Origin: Sphingomonas sp. AP4-R1
GTDB taxonomy: Bacteria; Pseudomonadota; Alphaproteobacteria; Sphingomonadales; Sphingomonadaceae
Direction: 5' to 3'
Assembly: GCF_013113735.1 (NCBI RefSeq)
Contig: NZ_CP053346.1
Span: 248,001-312,000 of the forward strand
Length of the DNA: 64,000 nt
A program made the position numbers and the translations under genes. Positions 1-9,606 of the stretch are shown here, in pieces (within the stretch, counting starts at the first letter, position 1; each line of letters starts with the position of its first letter). The notes beneath the pieces were generated by a model that saw only the letters and a program-made list of their open reading frames with translations, was not told the DNA's origin and did no database searches.

Positions 1-27
1 AGCGTTTGACGAACGGCAGGCGACTTT

Positions 28-1341
28 ATGGGCGGGCCAGCGCCCGTGATGTCCGCCGAAACCACCATTTCCGAGGCCGCCGGCCGCGCGAGCCGCTATC
101 GCTGGGCGATCTGTGCCCTCCTCTTCGCCGCCACCGCGATCAACTATATCGATCGCCAGATGATCGGCGTGCTGAAGCCCGTCCTTCAGGCCGATCTCGG
201 CTGGAAGGAGAGCCAGTATGCGGACATCGTCTTCTGGTTCCAGGCGGCCTATGCGATCGGCTTCCTGTTCATGGGCCGCTTCATGGACGCGATCGGCGCG
301 CGCTTCGGCTATGCGATCGCCTTCGGCTTCTGGACGCTCGCGCATATCGCGCACGGCCTCGTCCGCGGCGTCACCGGCTTCGCGGTCGCGCGCTTCGCGC
401 TGGGCCTCGGCGAATCCGGCAATTTCCCGGCGGGCCTGAAGACCGTCGCGGACTGGTTTCCCCAGCGCGAGCGCGCGCTGGCCGTCGGCGTGTTCAACGC
501 AGGCGCCAATGTCGGCGCGATCGTCACGCCCCTGCTCGTCCCCGCGATCACGCTGGCTTATGGCTGGCGCGCGGCCTTCCTGATCACCGGCCTGTTCAGC
601 GTCGTCTGGATCGTCGTGTGGCTGGTGCTCTATCGCTCGCCCGGCGAGCATAGACGCGTCAACGCCGCCGAGCTGGCGCTGATCCAGAGCGATCCCGTCC
701 AGCCCGCCGGGCGCATGGCCTGGACCAAGCTGTTCACGAAGCGCGAGACCTGGGCCTATGCGGTGCCCAAGTTCCTGACCGATCCGATCTGGTGGATGTT
801 CCTGTTCTGGCTGCCGGATTTCCTCGGCAAGCGCTACGGCCTCGATCTCAAGACCTTCGGCCCACCGCTCGTCGTCATCTACGTGATGTCCGATGGCGGC
901 AGCGTCCTCGGCGGCTGGGTCTCGTCGCGCATGATGAAGGCGGGCGCCTCGGCGAACCGCGCGCGCAAGCTGACGATGCTCGGCTGCGCCGTCTGCGTGC
1001 TTCCGGTCGTGATCGTGCCGAACATCAGCTCGCTCTGGCTGGCCGTGCCGCTGCTCGGCATCGTCACCGCCGCGCATCAGGCCTTTTCGGCCAACCTGCT
1101 CACGCTCCCGTCCGATCTCTTCCCCCGCACGGCGGTGGGATCGGTGGTCGGGATCGGCGGCACGGCGGGCGCGATCGGCGGCATGCTGATCGCCAAGTTC
1201 GTGGGCTATATGCTGGAAATCTCGAACAGCTACGCCCCGATCTTCGCGGTGGCGGGCGGCGCCTATTTCCTCGCGATCATCGCGCTCCACCTGCTCAGCC
1301 CGCGCCTGGAGCGGGCCTCCTTCGACACCCCCGCTTCCTAG
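28..1341 (+). CDS. MFS permease, ExuT/GudP-like (hexuronate-type uptake)
   Basis: Predicted inner-membrane symporter of the major facilitator superfamily, in the anion:cation symporter branch that imports hexuronates and related sugar acids in other bacteria. The 437-residue protein shows about twelve hydrophobic segments. An NYIDRQMIGVLKP stretch follows TM1 (about residue 38), and an RFALGLGESGNFPAG motif lies near residues 122-136; both are typical of this branch. The ATG at 28 has AGG seven bases upstream; the ATG at 49 is the alternative and would remove seven residues. GH105 follows after 11 bp and kduI after that, so the likely substrate is an unsaturated uronide or oligouronide released from pectin-like polymers. 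The substrate is inferred from context only. Confidence 0.85.
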   Translation: MGGPAPVMSAETTISEAAGRASRYRWAICALLFAATAINYIDRQMIGVLKPVLQADLGWKESQYADIVFWFQAAYAIGFLFMGRFMDAIGARFGYAIAFGFWTLAHIAHGLVRGVTGFAVARFALGLGESGNFPAGLKTVADWFPQRERALAVGVFNAGANVGAIVTPLLVPAITLAYGWRAAFLITGLFSVVWIVVWLVLYRSPGEHRRVNAAELALIQSDPVQPAGRMAWTKLFTKRETWAYAVPKFLTDPIWWMFLFWLPDFLGKRYGLDLKTFGPPLVVIYVMSDGGSVLGGWVSSRMMKAGASANRARKLTMLGCAVCVLPVVIVPNISSLWLAVPLLGIVTAAHQAFSANLLTLPSDLFPRTAVGSVVGIGGTAGAIGGMLIAKFVGYMLEISNSYAPIFAVAGGAYFLAIIALHLLSPRLERASFDTPAS

Positions 1342-1352
1342 GATCATCGATC

Positions 1353-2519
1353 ATGATCGCACGCACCCTCGCCTTGCTGCTGGCGGCATCGCTGCCTGCC
1401 GCCGCGCCCTCCGCCGCGATCGCCGCGAAGCCGGCCGCCGCCGCCGCTAGCCAGCAGGCGCCTCTGGCGCTCGCCGCCAGGCTGGCCGACTGGCAACTCG
1501 GCCGCCTCGATTCCGCCCACGTCTCCCGCGTGACGACCGAGACGCGCAATCCGCGCGCCTGGGAACAGGCCGTCTTCTGGGTGGGCATGACGGCGCTGGC
1601 CGATGCGGGCGGACCGCCGAACATCGCGCAGGCGGTGCAGACGATGGGCAAGGCCAATGAGTGGCTCCCCGCCCGGCGCCCCTATCATGCCGACGATCTC
1701 GTCATCACCCAATCCTATCTCTGGGCGGCCAAGCATGGCGCGGGGCCGGAGGCGATCGCGCCGACGCGCAAGGCGTTCGACTTCATCCTCGCCAATCCGG
1801 CGCATGTGACGCTTGCTTTCTACCAGCCGCCCGAAGGCTATGATCAGACCGAGTGCCTGAAGCGGTGGTGCTGGTGCGACGCGCTGTTCATGGCGCCGCC
1901 GGCGATGCTGGAGCTGAGCCGCCAGACGGGCGATCCGCGCTACAAGGATTTCGCGCTGGAGGAATTCTGGGCGACCACCGCCTTCCTGTTCGATCCGGCG
2001 GAGCATCTCTACTATCGCGACAGCCGCTTCTTCGAGAAGCGCGACGAGGCAAAGAACAAGCTGTTCTGGTCGCGCGGCAATGGCTGGGTCTTCGCCGGCC
2101 TCGCGCGGATGATCCCGCTACTTCCCGAGGGCAGCGCCGATCGCAAGAAGCTGGAAGCCCTGTTCGTCGAAATGGCGGTGAAGCTGAAGACGCTGCAGAA
2201 GCCGGACGGCTATTGGGCGCCCTCTTTGCTGGCGACGGCGGGATCGCCGCCGGAGTCCTCGGGCACCGGCTTCTACACCTATGGCATGGCCTGGGGCGTC
2301 AAGGCGGGCCTGCTCGACAAGGCAACCTATGAGCCGATCGCGCGCAAGGGCTGGGCCGCGCTCGTGAAGAGCCTCCAGCCCGACGGCCGCCTCGGCTGGG
2401 TGCAGCAGGTGAGCGACAAGCCCGAAACGGTCGAGCCCGGCGACACCCAATATTATGGCGTCGGCGCCTTCCTGCTCGCCGCGACCGCGATCGACGCGCT
2501 CGACCACCCCGCCCGCTGA
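1353..2519 (+). CDS. Glycoside hydrolase family 105, unsaturated rhamnogalacturonyl/glucuronyl hydrolase
   Basis: Likely removes the delta-4,5-unsaturated uronic acid from the non-reducing end of oligosaccharides left by polysaccharide lyases (YteR/YesR family). The protein has 388 residues. The N-terminus is a signal peptide with an Ala-rich hydrophobic core (about residues 1-25), so the enzyme probably works in the periplasm. The family motif [12 protein letters not shown] lies around residues 173-184, with the expected catalytic Asp at 176; [15 protein letters not shown] follows near residue 230. The ATG at 1353 gives the signal peptide directly; a longer open frame upstream only overlaps the permease. 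It lies between an uptake permease and kduI, which fits release of 4-deoxy-5-ketouronate for the isomerase. Confidence 0.9.
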   Translation: MIARTLALLLAASLPAAAPSAAIAAKPAAAAASQQAPLALAARLADWQLGRLDSAHVSRVTTETRNPRAWEQAVFWVGMTALADAGGPPNIAQAVQTMGKANEWLPARRPYHADDLVITQSYLWAAKHGAGPEAIAPTRKAFDFILANPAHVTLAFYQPPEGYDQTECLKRWCWCDALFMAPPAMLELSRQTGDPRYKDFALEEFWATTAFLFDPAEHLYYRDSRFFEKRDEAKNKLFWSRGNGWVFAGLARMIPLLPEGSADRKKLEALFVEMAVKLKTLQKPDGYWAPSLLATAGSPPESSGTGFYTYGMAWGVKAGLLDKATYEPIARKGWAALVKSLQPDGRLGWVQQVSDKPETVEPGDTQYYGVGAFLLAATAIDALDHPAR

Positions 2520-2536
2520 TCGCCCGGAGCCGTATC

Positions 2537-3370
2537 GTGTTCGAGAAGACCTTCTACGCCACCCATCCCGACATGATGGAGTGCGTCTCCAACGAGGAAT
2601 TGCGCGACCGCTATCTGGTGAGCGACCTGTTCCGCACCGGCGAGATCGTGCTGACCTATTCGCATGGCGAGCGCTTCATCATCGGCGGCGCCGTGCCCGG
2701 CGCGACCCCGCTGGCTCTGCCCGTGCAGGCCGAGCCGGAGAGCGCGAAGGGCCATCCTTTGCTGGAGCGGCGCGAACTGGGCATCGTCAATATCGGCGGA
2801 CCGGGCACGGTGACGGTCGACGGCGAAGAGATCGCGCTCGACAAATATGAGGCGCTGTACGTGCCGATGGGCACGACCGACGTGGTGTTCGCGGGCGAAG
2901 GCGCGCGTTACTATCTGCTGAGCGTGCCCGCGCACAAAGCCTTCCCGCGCAAGAAGATGACGCGGGCCGACGCGGCGACGATGCAGCGCGGCAGCCTGGA
3001 GACCTCGAACGAGCGCGACATCTACCAGCTGGTGCTGCCGCACACCTGCTCGAGCGCGTCGCTCTGCCTCGGCATGACGATCCTGCGGCCGGGCTCGGTG
3101 TGGAACACGATGCCGCCGCACGTCCACGAGCGACGCAGCGAAATCTACCTCTATTTCGATCTGCAGGACGACGACCGCATCTTCCATTATATGGGCCAGC
3201 CCGATGCGCTGCGGCACATCGTGATGGAGAATGAGCAGGTCGTGATCTCGCCGCCCTGGTCCGTCCATATGGGATCGGGCACGCGGGCCTATGCCTTCAT
3301 CTGGGCGATGGCGGGCGAAAACCTCGATTATGAGGACATGGACGTGAAGGACGTCTGCCAGCTGCGCTGA
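2537..3370 (+). CDS. kduI: 5-dehydro-4-deoxy-D-glucuronate isomerase (5-keto 4-deoxyuronate isomerase)
   Basis: Cytoplasmic zinc cupin that converts 5-dehydro-4-deoxy-D-glucuronate to 3-deoxy-D-glycero-2,5-hexodiulosonate in pectin and glycosaminoglycan uronide breakdown; KduD, not in this window, normally acts next. At 277 residues it matches E. coli KduI. The metal site is visible in [15 protein letters not shown]: His195, His197 and Glu202, with a further His in the [10 protein letters not shown] segment near residue 244. The start is GTG, with a GGAG-like site about 8 bases upstream. It lies 17 bp after the GH105 gene and is almost certainly co-transcribed with it and the permease. Confidence 0.95.
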   Translation: MFEKTFYATHPDMMECVSNEELRDRYLVSDLFRTGEIVLTYSHGERFIIGGAVPGATPLALPVQAEPESAKGHPLLERRELGIVNIGGPGTVTVDGEEIALDKYEALYVPMGTTDVVFAGEGARYYLLSVPAHKAFPRKKMTRADAATMQRGSLETSNERDIYQLVLPHTCSSASLCLGMTILRPGSVWNTMPPHVHERRSEIYLYFDLQDDDRIFHYMGQPDALRHIVMENEQVVISPPWSVHMGSGTRAYAFIWAMAGENLDYEDMDVKDVCQLR

Positions 3371-3386
3371 GCAGCTCACTTTACGT

Positions 3387-3476
3387 CCGTTGGTGCTGAG
3401 CCTGTCGAAGCACCGCCCTTCCTTCTTCGGCATGGCTGAAGAAAGAACGGCACTTCGACAAGCTCAGTGCAAACGG
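3387..3476. repeat. Palindromic intergenic element, family A copy 1
   Basis: Inverted repeat whose left arm holds GGTGCTGAGCCTGTCGAAGC and whose right arm holds GCACTTCGACAAGCTCAGTG; the element ends in CCGTT and AACGG. It fills the junction between the convergent kduI and metalloprotease genes and could serve both as a bidirectional terminator. Related copies lie in valS and at 37981, 48977, 14702, 18741 and 21888. Confidence 0.8.
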
Positions 3477-3498
3477 GACCAGGACTTGTCGTTCGCGC

Positions 3499-5955
3499 TC
3501 AGCTGTCCAGATCGTCGAACCAGCCGCCCGAACCGCCGATCGGCATGCCCGGCGGGATGCGCGCCTGATCGGCCTTGTCGGCCAGGGCCGCGCGCAAAGC
3601 CTCCTTGTCGCGCAGCAGCGCCGCCAGGCCCCGGCTCCACAAGGCCTCCTCGCTCTCCCCCTTCGCCGCGCCGAAGCGATCGGCGAAGCCGCGCAGCCGC
3701 CCTTCCAGCAGCAAGGCCACGTTGGGCGAGGTCTTCGGATTCATCCGCGTCCGCGCCAGCGTCAGCACGGCGCGATAGGCGATCTGGCGCTCGACGGCGG
3801 TGGCGTGCCGATCGACGACCGTGGCGGTCAGCCTGTCCAGCACAGTATCCAGCCCGAGTTGACCCGGATCGACCAGCTTCTGCTCATACACGCGCGTCAG
3901 GCGCTCGGGCGCGAGCAATGTCTCCAGCATCTGCCGCGCGGCCACGTCGGTCGCGACCAGCGGATCGAACACGGCCGAGCCCGCATTGGCGAACACCTCA
4001 TTGTCGAACTGCGGATCGCTGCGGCCGTTCACGCCCATCGACAGCATCGGCAGCAGCTTCGCCGGCACGGTCAGCGCGTCGGGCGAGAGCGTGGCGAGCA
4101 GGCCCGACAGCGCCTTCGCCTGATCGGCGGCGGGCACCACCTTCGCCATCGGCCGGTTGCCGCCCGCGACGCCATAAGGATAATCCACCCCGCCGACGAG
4201 CTTGGCGGCGGCATCCATCTGGTAGCGGTGGAGCAGCCACAGGGGCACGAACACGCGCCGCAGGTTCGACAAAGGCTCTCCGGGATTGAGCACCTGCGGG
4301 CCGAAGCGGGCGAGGCCGATGCGGCGCACCTCCATCAGCTTGGCGAGTTCACCGACCGAGTCAGTGCCGTCGTCCCACATGTTCGCGGTCGGGCTCGGCG
4401 TCTCCGGCGCGCGGCCGTCGATATCGGTGGAGAAGATCATGCCCGTCTTCTCCATCGCCGCCGCCTTGGCCTCGGCCACCTTCTCGGCATCCTCGCCGGG
4501 CTTGGGCTGGCCGTAGAGCCAGTCGACCGTGAACTTGTCCCACGTGCCGATGCCGGTGGCATAGGCGTCCGACAGATCGATCTGCCCGTCCTTCAACCCG
4601 ATGCGCGGCCCCGGATAATCCATCACCGAGATGCGGCCCTGCATCGATCCGGCAAAATTGTGGACGAAGCCGATCGCGTGGCCCACCTCATGCGCGCCCA
4701 GCTGACGGATGCGCGCGAGCGCGGCGCGGCTGGGATCGTTGGGTCCGCCCGTATTCTCCTGATCCTTGCCGACGAGGCTTTCGAAGATCGTGATGTCCTG
4801 CCGCACGCGCAGCGCGCCGAGGATCACCGAGGATTTCACGATCTCGCCCGTGCGCGGATCGATCACCCACTGGCCCCACGACCAGGCCCGCGTCAGCCGA
4901 TCGATCCAGTTGACGACATTGTAGCGGATATCGAGCGGATCGATGTCCGGCGTCAGCGGCTTCACCTGAAAGGCGTTGACGAAGCCCGCCGCATCGAACG
5001 CCTGGTTCCACCACGACACGCCTTCCTCCAGCGCGGTGCGGATCGGCTCGGGCGCGGCATCGTCGATATAGAAGACGATCGGCTTCTTCACCGCCGAGCG
5101 CGCGGCGTTCGGATCGGTCTTTTCGAGCCGAAAGCGCGCGGCCAGATCGTTCACGATCGGCTGGCCCAGCGGCGTGCCATAATCATAGACCGGCGCGAAG
5201 AAGCCGCCGGTGCGGATGTCGTAGCGGCGCGGCGTATAGCCCGGCCCCGGCAGGCGGACGAGCGAGTGGTGGACGATCAGGCTCACCTTGCGCGGCTCGG
5301 ACGCGATCATCGTCACCTGCTTGCCGGGCTTGTCCGCCACGAACGTCTGATAGGCGTCCACCTCGATATTGTCGGGGAACACCTTCACGCTGCCCGCATC
5401 GGTCGCGCTCAGCGCCTCGGACAGGCGGAAGCCGCTCGTCTCGCTGTTCAGCGTGGCGGCGATGTCCATCACGTCCTGCGTGAAGAAGGAGGAGAGATCG
5501 ACGGTGACGCCCGCCGGCCCCTGCGACACGATATCGCCCATCCAGACGATGCTTTCGGGGAAGCTGCCCTTGGCGCCCGCTTCGACGGCGGCGGTGCCGC
5601 TCGCGCGGAACTGCGGATTCTCGAACACCGCCGCCACCTTCTTGCCGAAGCGACGGAAGGCGAGGACGTGCGTGGGTCCATTCATCGCGCGATCCAGCCG
5701 CACCGTGGCCGAGCCGAGGCCGGTCCGCAGCACCGTGGCATAGAGGAAGCGGCCATAGGTGCCGTCCGCCGCCATCGGCGGCAGCGTGACCAGCATGCGC
5801 CCGTCCGCGCGATCCACCGAGACGGGCAGCAGCGCGCCATCCTTGCTCGTCGCCACCGCCTCGGGCGCGGCCAGCGCCGCCGTCGCGCAGCCCGCGAGCA
5901 GGCCCCAGGCTAATGCCGCCCGCGCGATCGATCGTCCGAACCCGAAATATGCCAT
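3499..5955 (-). CDS. Secreted zinc-dependent metalloprotease (DUF5117/DUF4953 type, metzincin-like)
   Basis: Large exported peptidase of 818 residues with a clear signal peptide (hydrophobic segment about residues 10-30, ending ALAA). The zinc motif is HEVGHAIGFVHNF at residues 422-434, which matches HExxHxxGxxH of metzincins; a downstream SVMDYP segment is a plausible Met-turn. An N-terminal DUF5117-like part and a C-terminal DUF4953-like part flank the catalytic domain. Proteins of this type are common in sphingomonads and Bacteroidetes and are assumed to act on peptides outside the cytoplasm, but their physiological substrate is not established. It stands alone, convergent with kduI and separated from it by a family A palindrome. 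Confidence 0.85.
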   Translation of the reverse strand: MAYFGFGRSIARAALAWGLLAGCATAALAAPEAVATSKDGALLPVSVDRADGRMLVTLPPMAADGTYGRFLYATVLRTGLGSATVRLDRAMNGPTHVLAFRRFGKKVAAVFENPQFRASGTAAVEAGAKGSFPESIVWMGDIVSQGPAGVTVDLSSFFTQDVMDIAATLNSETSGFRLSEALSATDAGSVKVFPDNIEVDAYQTFVADKPGKQVTMIASEPRKVSLIVHHSLVRLPGPGYTPRRYDIRTGGFFAPVYDYGTPLGQPIVNDLAARFRLEKTDPNAARSAVKKPIVFYIDDAAPEPIRTALEEGVSWWNQAFDAAGFVNAFQVKPLTPDIDPLDIRYNVVNWIDRLTRAWSWGQWVIDPRTGEIVKSSVILGALRVRQDITIFESLVGKDQENTGGPNDPSRAALARIRQLGAHEVGHAIGFVHNFAGSMQGRISVMDYPGPRIGLKDGQIDLSDAYATGIGTWDKFTVDWLYGQPKPGEDAEKVAEAKAAAMEKTGMIFSTDIDGRAPETPSPTANMWDDGTDSVGELAKLMEVRRIGLARFGPQVLNPGEPLSNLRRVFVPLWLLHRYQMDAAAKLVGGVDYPYGVAGGNRPMAKVVPAADQAKALSGLLATLSPDALTVPAKLLPMLSMGVNGRSDPQFDNEVFANAGSAVFDPLVATDVAARQMLETLLAPERLTRVYEQKLVDPGQLGLDTVLDRLTATVVDRHATAVERQIAYRAVLTLARTRMNPKTSPNVALLLEGRLRGFADRFGAAKGESEEALWSRGLAALLRDKEALRAALADKADQARIPPGMPIGGSGGWFDDLDS

Positions 5956-6111
5956 CCGCTGATCTCCTTGCCCGGCGCGGACTAGCAGATCGATCGCGCG
6001 ATTTTCAGGAGATTATCGCCGCATGAAAAAGAATTCACGCCTGAAAGCATCGCATAGGGTAGACTTTCTATCCGATGCCACCAGCGCGTTCGGTCAAGCG
6101 AGTGGAGTAAG

Positions 6112-6133
6112 CCCCTCCCGCAGGCGGGAGGGG
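6112..6133. repeat. GC-rich hairpin (family H-like half element)
   Basis: Ten-base perfect stem CCCCTCCCGC/GCGGGAGGGG with a two-base centre. It resembles one arm of the complete element at 51378-51486. It is unusual in lying between two divergent genes; the rest of 5956-6209 shows no gene and no clear promoter. Confidence 0.5.
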
Positions 6134-6209
6134 AGATTGAGGCCATGCTGGCGGATCGACCGATGCTTGGTTAACCCGATCTTATCGATTGCGGTGGCAG
6201 GTGCAGGCC

Positions 6210-7742
6210 ATGCCGCACACCGCGCCTTCGCTCTCTGTCGATGTCGCCATCATCGGCGCGGGCCCCGCCGGGCTGACTGCCGGATATCTGCTCTCCAAGG
6301 ATGGCGTCCGCGTCGCGATCGCCGAGCAGGATCCGCATCAGGTGGGCGGGATCAGCCGCACCGTGGAGCATGAGGGCTTCCGCTTCGACATAGGCGGGCA
6401 CCGCTTCTTCTCGAAGAGCCGCGAGGTCGTGGCGCTGTGGGACGAATTGCTGCCCGACGATTTCATCGAGCGCCCGCGCATGAGCCGTATCTATTATGGC
6501 GGCCGTTTCTATTCCTATCCGCTGCGCGCGTTCGAGGCGCTCCGCAATCTCGGCCTGCTCCGCTCGGCCGCCTGCATGGCGAGCTATTTCCGATCCAGGG
6601 CCTTTCCGCGCCGCGCGGTGCGCAGCTTCGAGGACTGGACCGTCAACCAGTTCGGCGCGAAGCTCTTCTCGATCTTCTTCAAGACCTACACCGAGAAAGT
6701 GTGGGGCATGGGCTGCGACGAGATTTCGGCCGACTGGGCGGCGCAACGCATCAAGGGCCTCAGCCTGGGCGCGGCCGTGATCGACGGGCTGAAGCGCAGC
6801 CTGGGCCTCCACCGCAAGCCCAATGACGGGCAGGCCGCGAAGACCCTGCTGGAAAGTTTCCGCTATCCGCGCCGGGGCCCCGGCATGATGTGGGACGCCG
6901 CGCGCGACCGGATCGTCGAGGCGGGCGGCGATATGCTGATGGGGCATCGCCTCCACCGCCTGTCGCGCGAAGGCGACGGCTGGCGGATGATCGTGCGCGG
7001 GCCGGACGGCGAGCGGACGATCCGGGCGAAGCACGTCATCTCCTCCGCGCCGATCCGCGAGCTGATCCCGCGCATCCATCCGCTGCCGGCCACGGCACCG
7101 CGCGCGACCGCGCTGCGCTATCGCGACTTCCTCACGGTCGCGCTCAAGATCCGCTCGCCCGATCTCTTCCCCGACAATTGGATCTACATCCACGAGCCGG
7201 GCGTGAAGGTCGGCCGCATCCAGAATTTCCGTTCCTGGTCGCCCGAAATGGTGCCGGCCGAGGATGTCGCCTGCGTCGGCCTCGAATATTTCTGCTTCGA
7301 GGGTGACGGCCTGTGGTCGATGCCGGATGCCGATCTGGTCGCGCTCGCCACGCGCGAGATGGCTACGCTCGGCCTGTGCGATCCCGCGCTCGTGATCGGC
7401 GGCGTCGTGGTGCGGCAGGAAAAGGCCTATCCGATCTACGACGACGCCTATGCCGATCATGTCGCCGCGATCCGCGCCGATCTGGAGGCGCATTGCCCCG
7501 ATCTGCATCTGGTGGGCCGCAACGGCATGCATCGCTACAACAATCAGGATCATGCGATGATGACGGCGATGCTCACCGTGCGGAACATCCTCGCCGGCCA
7601 GCCCCTCTACGACATCTGGGACGTCAACGAGGACGCCGAATATCATGAGGGCGGGCGCATGGGCGAAGCCGACGGCGCCAGCGATGACCCGCGCGCGGCG
7701 CTCGCCTCCGTGCGCGCCGTGCCCCGGCGTATCGCCGCCTGA
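6210..7742 (+). CDS. FAD-dependent NAD(P)/FAD oxidoreductase (protoporphyrinogen oxidase/UDP-galactopyranose mutase-like fold)
   Basis: Flavoprotein of about 510 residues with an N-terminal FAD-binding Rossmann motif GAGPAGLTAGYLL (about residues 15-27). The segment GGISRTVEHEGFRFDIGGHR follows, then YYGGRFYSYPL; this arrangement is seen in COG1232 amine-oxidase and UDP-galactopyranose mutase-like proteins of cell-surface glycan loci. A C-terminal FAD contact, GRNGMHRYNNQDH, is also present. The ATG at 6210 begins just before the FAD domain; a TTG at 6189 is possible but lacks a better ribosome site. The next gene, a polytopic membrane protein, starts 7 bp after the stop, which suggests coupled expression and a joint role in modifying a lipid-linked sugar. 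The reaction itself is unknown. Confidence 0.75.
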   Translation: MPHTAPSLSVDVAIIGAGPAGLTAGYLLSKDGVRVAIAEQDPHQVGGISRTVEHEGFRFDIGGHRFFSKSREVVALWDELLPDDFIERPRMSRIYYGGRFYSYPLRAFEALRNLGLLRSAACMASYFRSRAFPRRAVRSFEDWTVNQFGAKLFSIFFKTYTEKVWGMGCDEISADWAAQRIKGLSLGAAVIDGLKRSLGLHRKPNDGQAAKTLLESFRYPRRGPGMMWDAARDRIVEAGGDMLMGHRLHRLSREGDGWRMIVRGPDGERTIRAKHVISSAPIRELIPRIHPLPATAPRATALRYRDFLTVALKIRSPDLFPDNWIYIHEPGVKVGRIQNFRSWSPEMVPAEDVACVGLEYFCFEGDGLWSMPDADLVALATREMATLGLCDPALVIGGVVVRQEKAYPIYDDAYADHVAAIRADLEAHCPDLHLVGRNGMHRYNNQDHAMMTAMLTVRNILAGQPLYDIWDVNEDAEYHEGGRMGEADGASDDPRAALASVRAVPRRIAA

Positions 7743-7749
7743 CGACCTC

Positions 7750-9516
7750 ATGACGGCGGCGCGGCGCCCCTTCTGGCGATGGCTGCTGCTGGTCTGGATC
7801 GCCGCCGCCATTTTCCTGATTGCCTGTTTCCGGAGCGCGATCGCGACGTTCCGCCTCGCCGATCCGGACGACGTCCTGCGGCTGGTCGAGGTGCGCGACT
7901 GGCTGGGCGGGCAAGGCTGGTTCGATGTCAGCCAGCATCGGATGAACCCGCCGCATGGCCTGTCCATGCACTGGTCGCGGCTGCTCGATCTGCCGATCGC
8001 CGCCTGCCTCTCGCTGGCGCGAATGGTCGCGGATCAGCGCACCGCCGAGACGCTCGCCGCCGTGATCGTCCCGCTCGTCACGCTGGGTTTGGCGATGGCG
8101 CTGGTCGCGGCGCTGACGCGGCGCCTCACTGCGGAGGGAGCGGAGCGCGGACCGGCGCTGCTCGCCGCCGCCTTCTGCACGATCAGCGTGGCCGCCTGGT
8201 ATGCGCTGCGGCCGATGCGGATCGATCATCATGGCTGGCAGATCGTCGCCGGTCTCGGCGTCGCCGTGGCGCTCACCGGGCGACCGACGCGCCGCAACGC
8301 CGCCATCGCGGGCGCCTGCGCGGCTTTGTGGGCGCATATCTCGCTGGAGGCTTTGCCCTTCGCGGCGGCGGCGGGAGCATGGCTGGGCCTGCGCGCGATG
8401 CTGGGCGCGCGCGACGATGCCCGCCGCCTGTCCGCCTATCTGGCTGCGCTGACCGTCGCCGCCGCAGCCCTCACGCTCGCGATCAAGGGGCCGAGCGCCT
8501 TCGCCGGACTGCAGTGCGATTCCCTGTCCACCGTCCATCTCGCGGCGCTCGGCGGGGCGACGCTCGCCAGCCTCGCAGCGGAGCGCGCTCCGCTCCGCGC
8601 GCGCTGGATCATCCTCGTCGCGGCGGCGGGCGCGGACGCGCTCTTCTATCGCTGGGGCGCCGGGCCTTGCGCGGCCGGTCCGTTCGGCCAGCTCGGCCCG
8701 CTCGGCGCGCGCCTCTGGTATCGCAGCGTGAACGAAGGGCAGCCGATCTGGCGCCTGTCGTCCGAACTGGTCCTGCTCTGGGGCCTGCTGCCGATCGTCG
8801 GGCTGGCAGGCGCCGCGATCGTCCGGCGCCCGATGGCGCCCGGTCCCCGGCGCGAGGCGCTCACCACCTATATCGTGCTGCTGCTCGCCGCGACCGGCGT
8901 GGGGCTGCTCGTGATGCGCGCGCTCGCCTTCGCGAACCTGCTCGCGCTGCCCGGTGCGATGATCGCGCTCGCCGTCATCGCTCGCACCTGCGATCGGCGC
9001 GCGCGCGCCTTCCGCATTCTTATCCTCACCGGATCGGCGATCCTGTTCTCGCCGCTCGGCCCCGCGCTCGCGGCCGCGCTCGTCAGCTCCGAACGCCCCG
9101 CGCCGCAGCCGCCCGCGCCGCCCGCTCCCGCCTGCGGTCGCATCGACGATTATGCGGTGCTGAACCGCCTGCCGCCCGCCATCGTGATCGCGCCGATCGA
9201 CGCGGGCCCGGCGCTGATCGCCGCCACCCATCACCGCGCGATCACCGGCCCCTATCATCGCGATCCGCAGGCGCTGGAGGATCTGCTGCGGTTCTTCACC
9301 GCGCCGCCCGCCGAGGCGCGCACGATCGCCGCCGTGCGCCATGCGGGCCTGCTCGCCTTCTGCCCCGGCGCGCATGATCTGGGCGTGATGGCGGATTCCG
9401 CCCCCACCGGGCTGGCGGCGGCGCTCCGGCGCGGCGCCGTGCCGCCGTGGCTGACGCGGCTCGATCCCGCCCGCACAGCCCCCCTCCAGGTCTATCGCAT
9501 CGCGGGACCCCGCTGA
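7750..9516 (+). CDS. Polytopic membrane protein, probable GT-C/STT3-like glycosyltransferase
   Basis: Membrane protein of 588 residues with about ten or more hydrophobic segments. The first periplasmic loop carries FRLADPDDVLRLVEVRDWL followed by PPHGLSMHWSRLLDLP. An acidic pair early in loop 1 followed by an Arg-rich segment is typical of GT-C enzymes that use polyprenyl-phosphate sugars. A second loop holds RPMRIDHHGW, reminiscent of the second acidic/His motif of STT3-like proteins. A soluble C-terminal part of about 150 residues starts after the Pro/Ala-rich stretch APQPPAPPAPACG. The ATG at 7750 lies 7 bp after the oxidoreductase. The fold assignment is by motif resemblance, and both donor and acceptor are unknown. 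Confidence 0.6.
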   Translation: MTAARRPFWRWLLLVWIAAAIFLIACFRSAIATFRLADPDDVLRLVEVRDWLGGQGWFDVSQHRMNPPHGLSMHWSRLLDLPIAACLSLARMVADQRTAETLAAVIVPLVTLGLAMALVAALTRRLTAEGAERGPALLAAAFCTISVAAWYALRPMRIDHHGWQIVAGLGVAVALTGRPTRRNAAIAGACAALWAHISLEALPFAAAAGAWLGLRAMLGARDDARRLSAYLAALTVAAAALTLAIKGPSAFAGLQCDSLSTVHLAALGGATLASLAAERAPLRARWIILVAAAGADALFYRWGAGPCAAGPFGQLGPLGARLWYRSVNEGQPIWRLSSELVLLWGLLPIVGLAGAAIVRRPMAPGPRREALTTYIVLLLAATGVGLLVMRALAFANLLALPGAMIALAVIARTCDRRARAFRILILTGSAILFSPLGPALAAALVSSERPAPQPPAPPAPACGRIDDYAVLNRLPPAIVIAPIDAGPALIAATHHRAITGPYHRDPQALEDLLRFFTAPPAEARTIAAVRHAGLLAFCPGAHDLGVMADSAPTGLAAALRRGAVPPWLTRLDPARTAPLQVYRIAGPR

Positions 9517-9606
9517 CGCCGCATCACGGGCGATCGGTGGTTAACGCCTTGGTATCGTCATCTCATCCTGCTTAGGGTCCGCCTCCATTTTTGGGGGACT
9601 TGAAGA

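Noticed and set aside
3805..5913. Long opposite-strand open frames (for example 3805-5913 and 38037-41207 on the plus strand)
   Set aside because: They are shadows of high-GC genes on the minus strand (metalloprotease, glnD). They are rich in Arg, Ala and His, have no family motifs and no ribosome sites.
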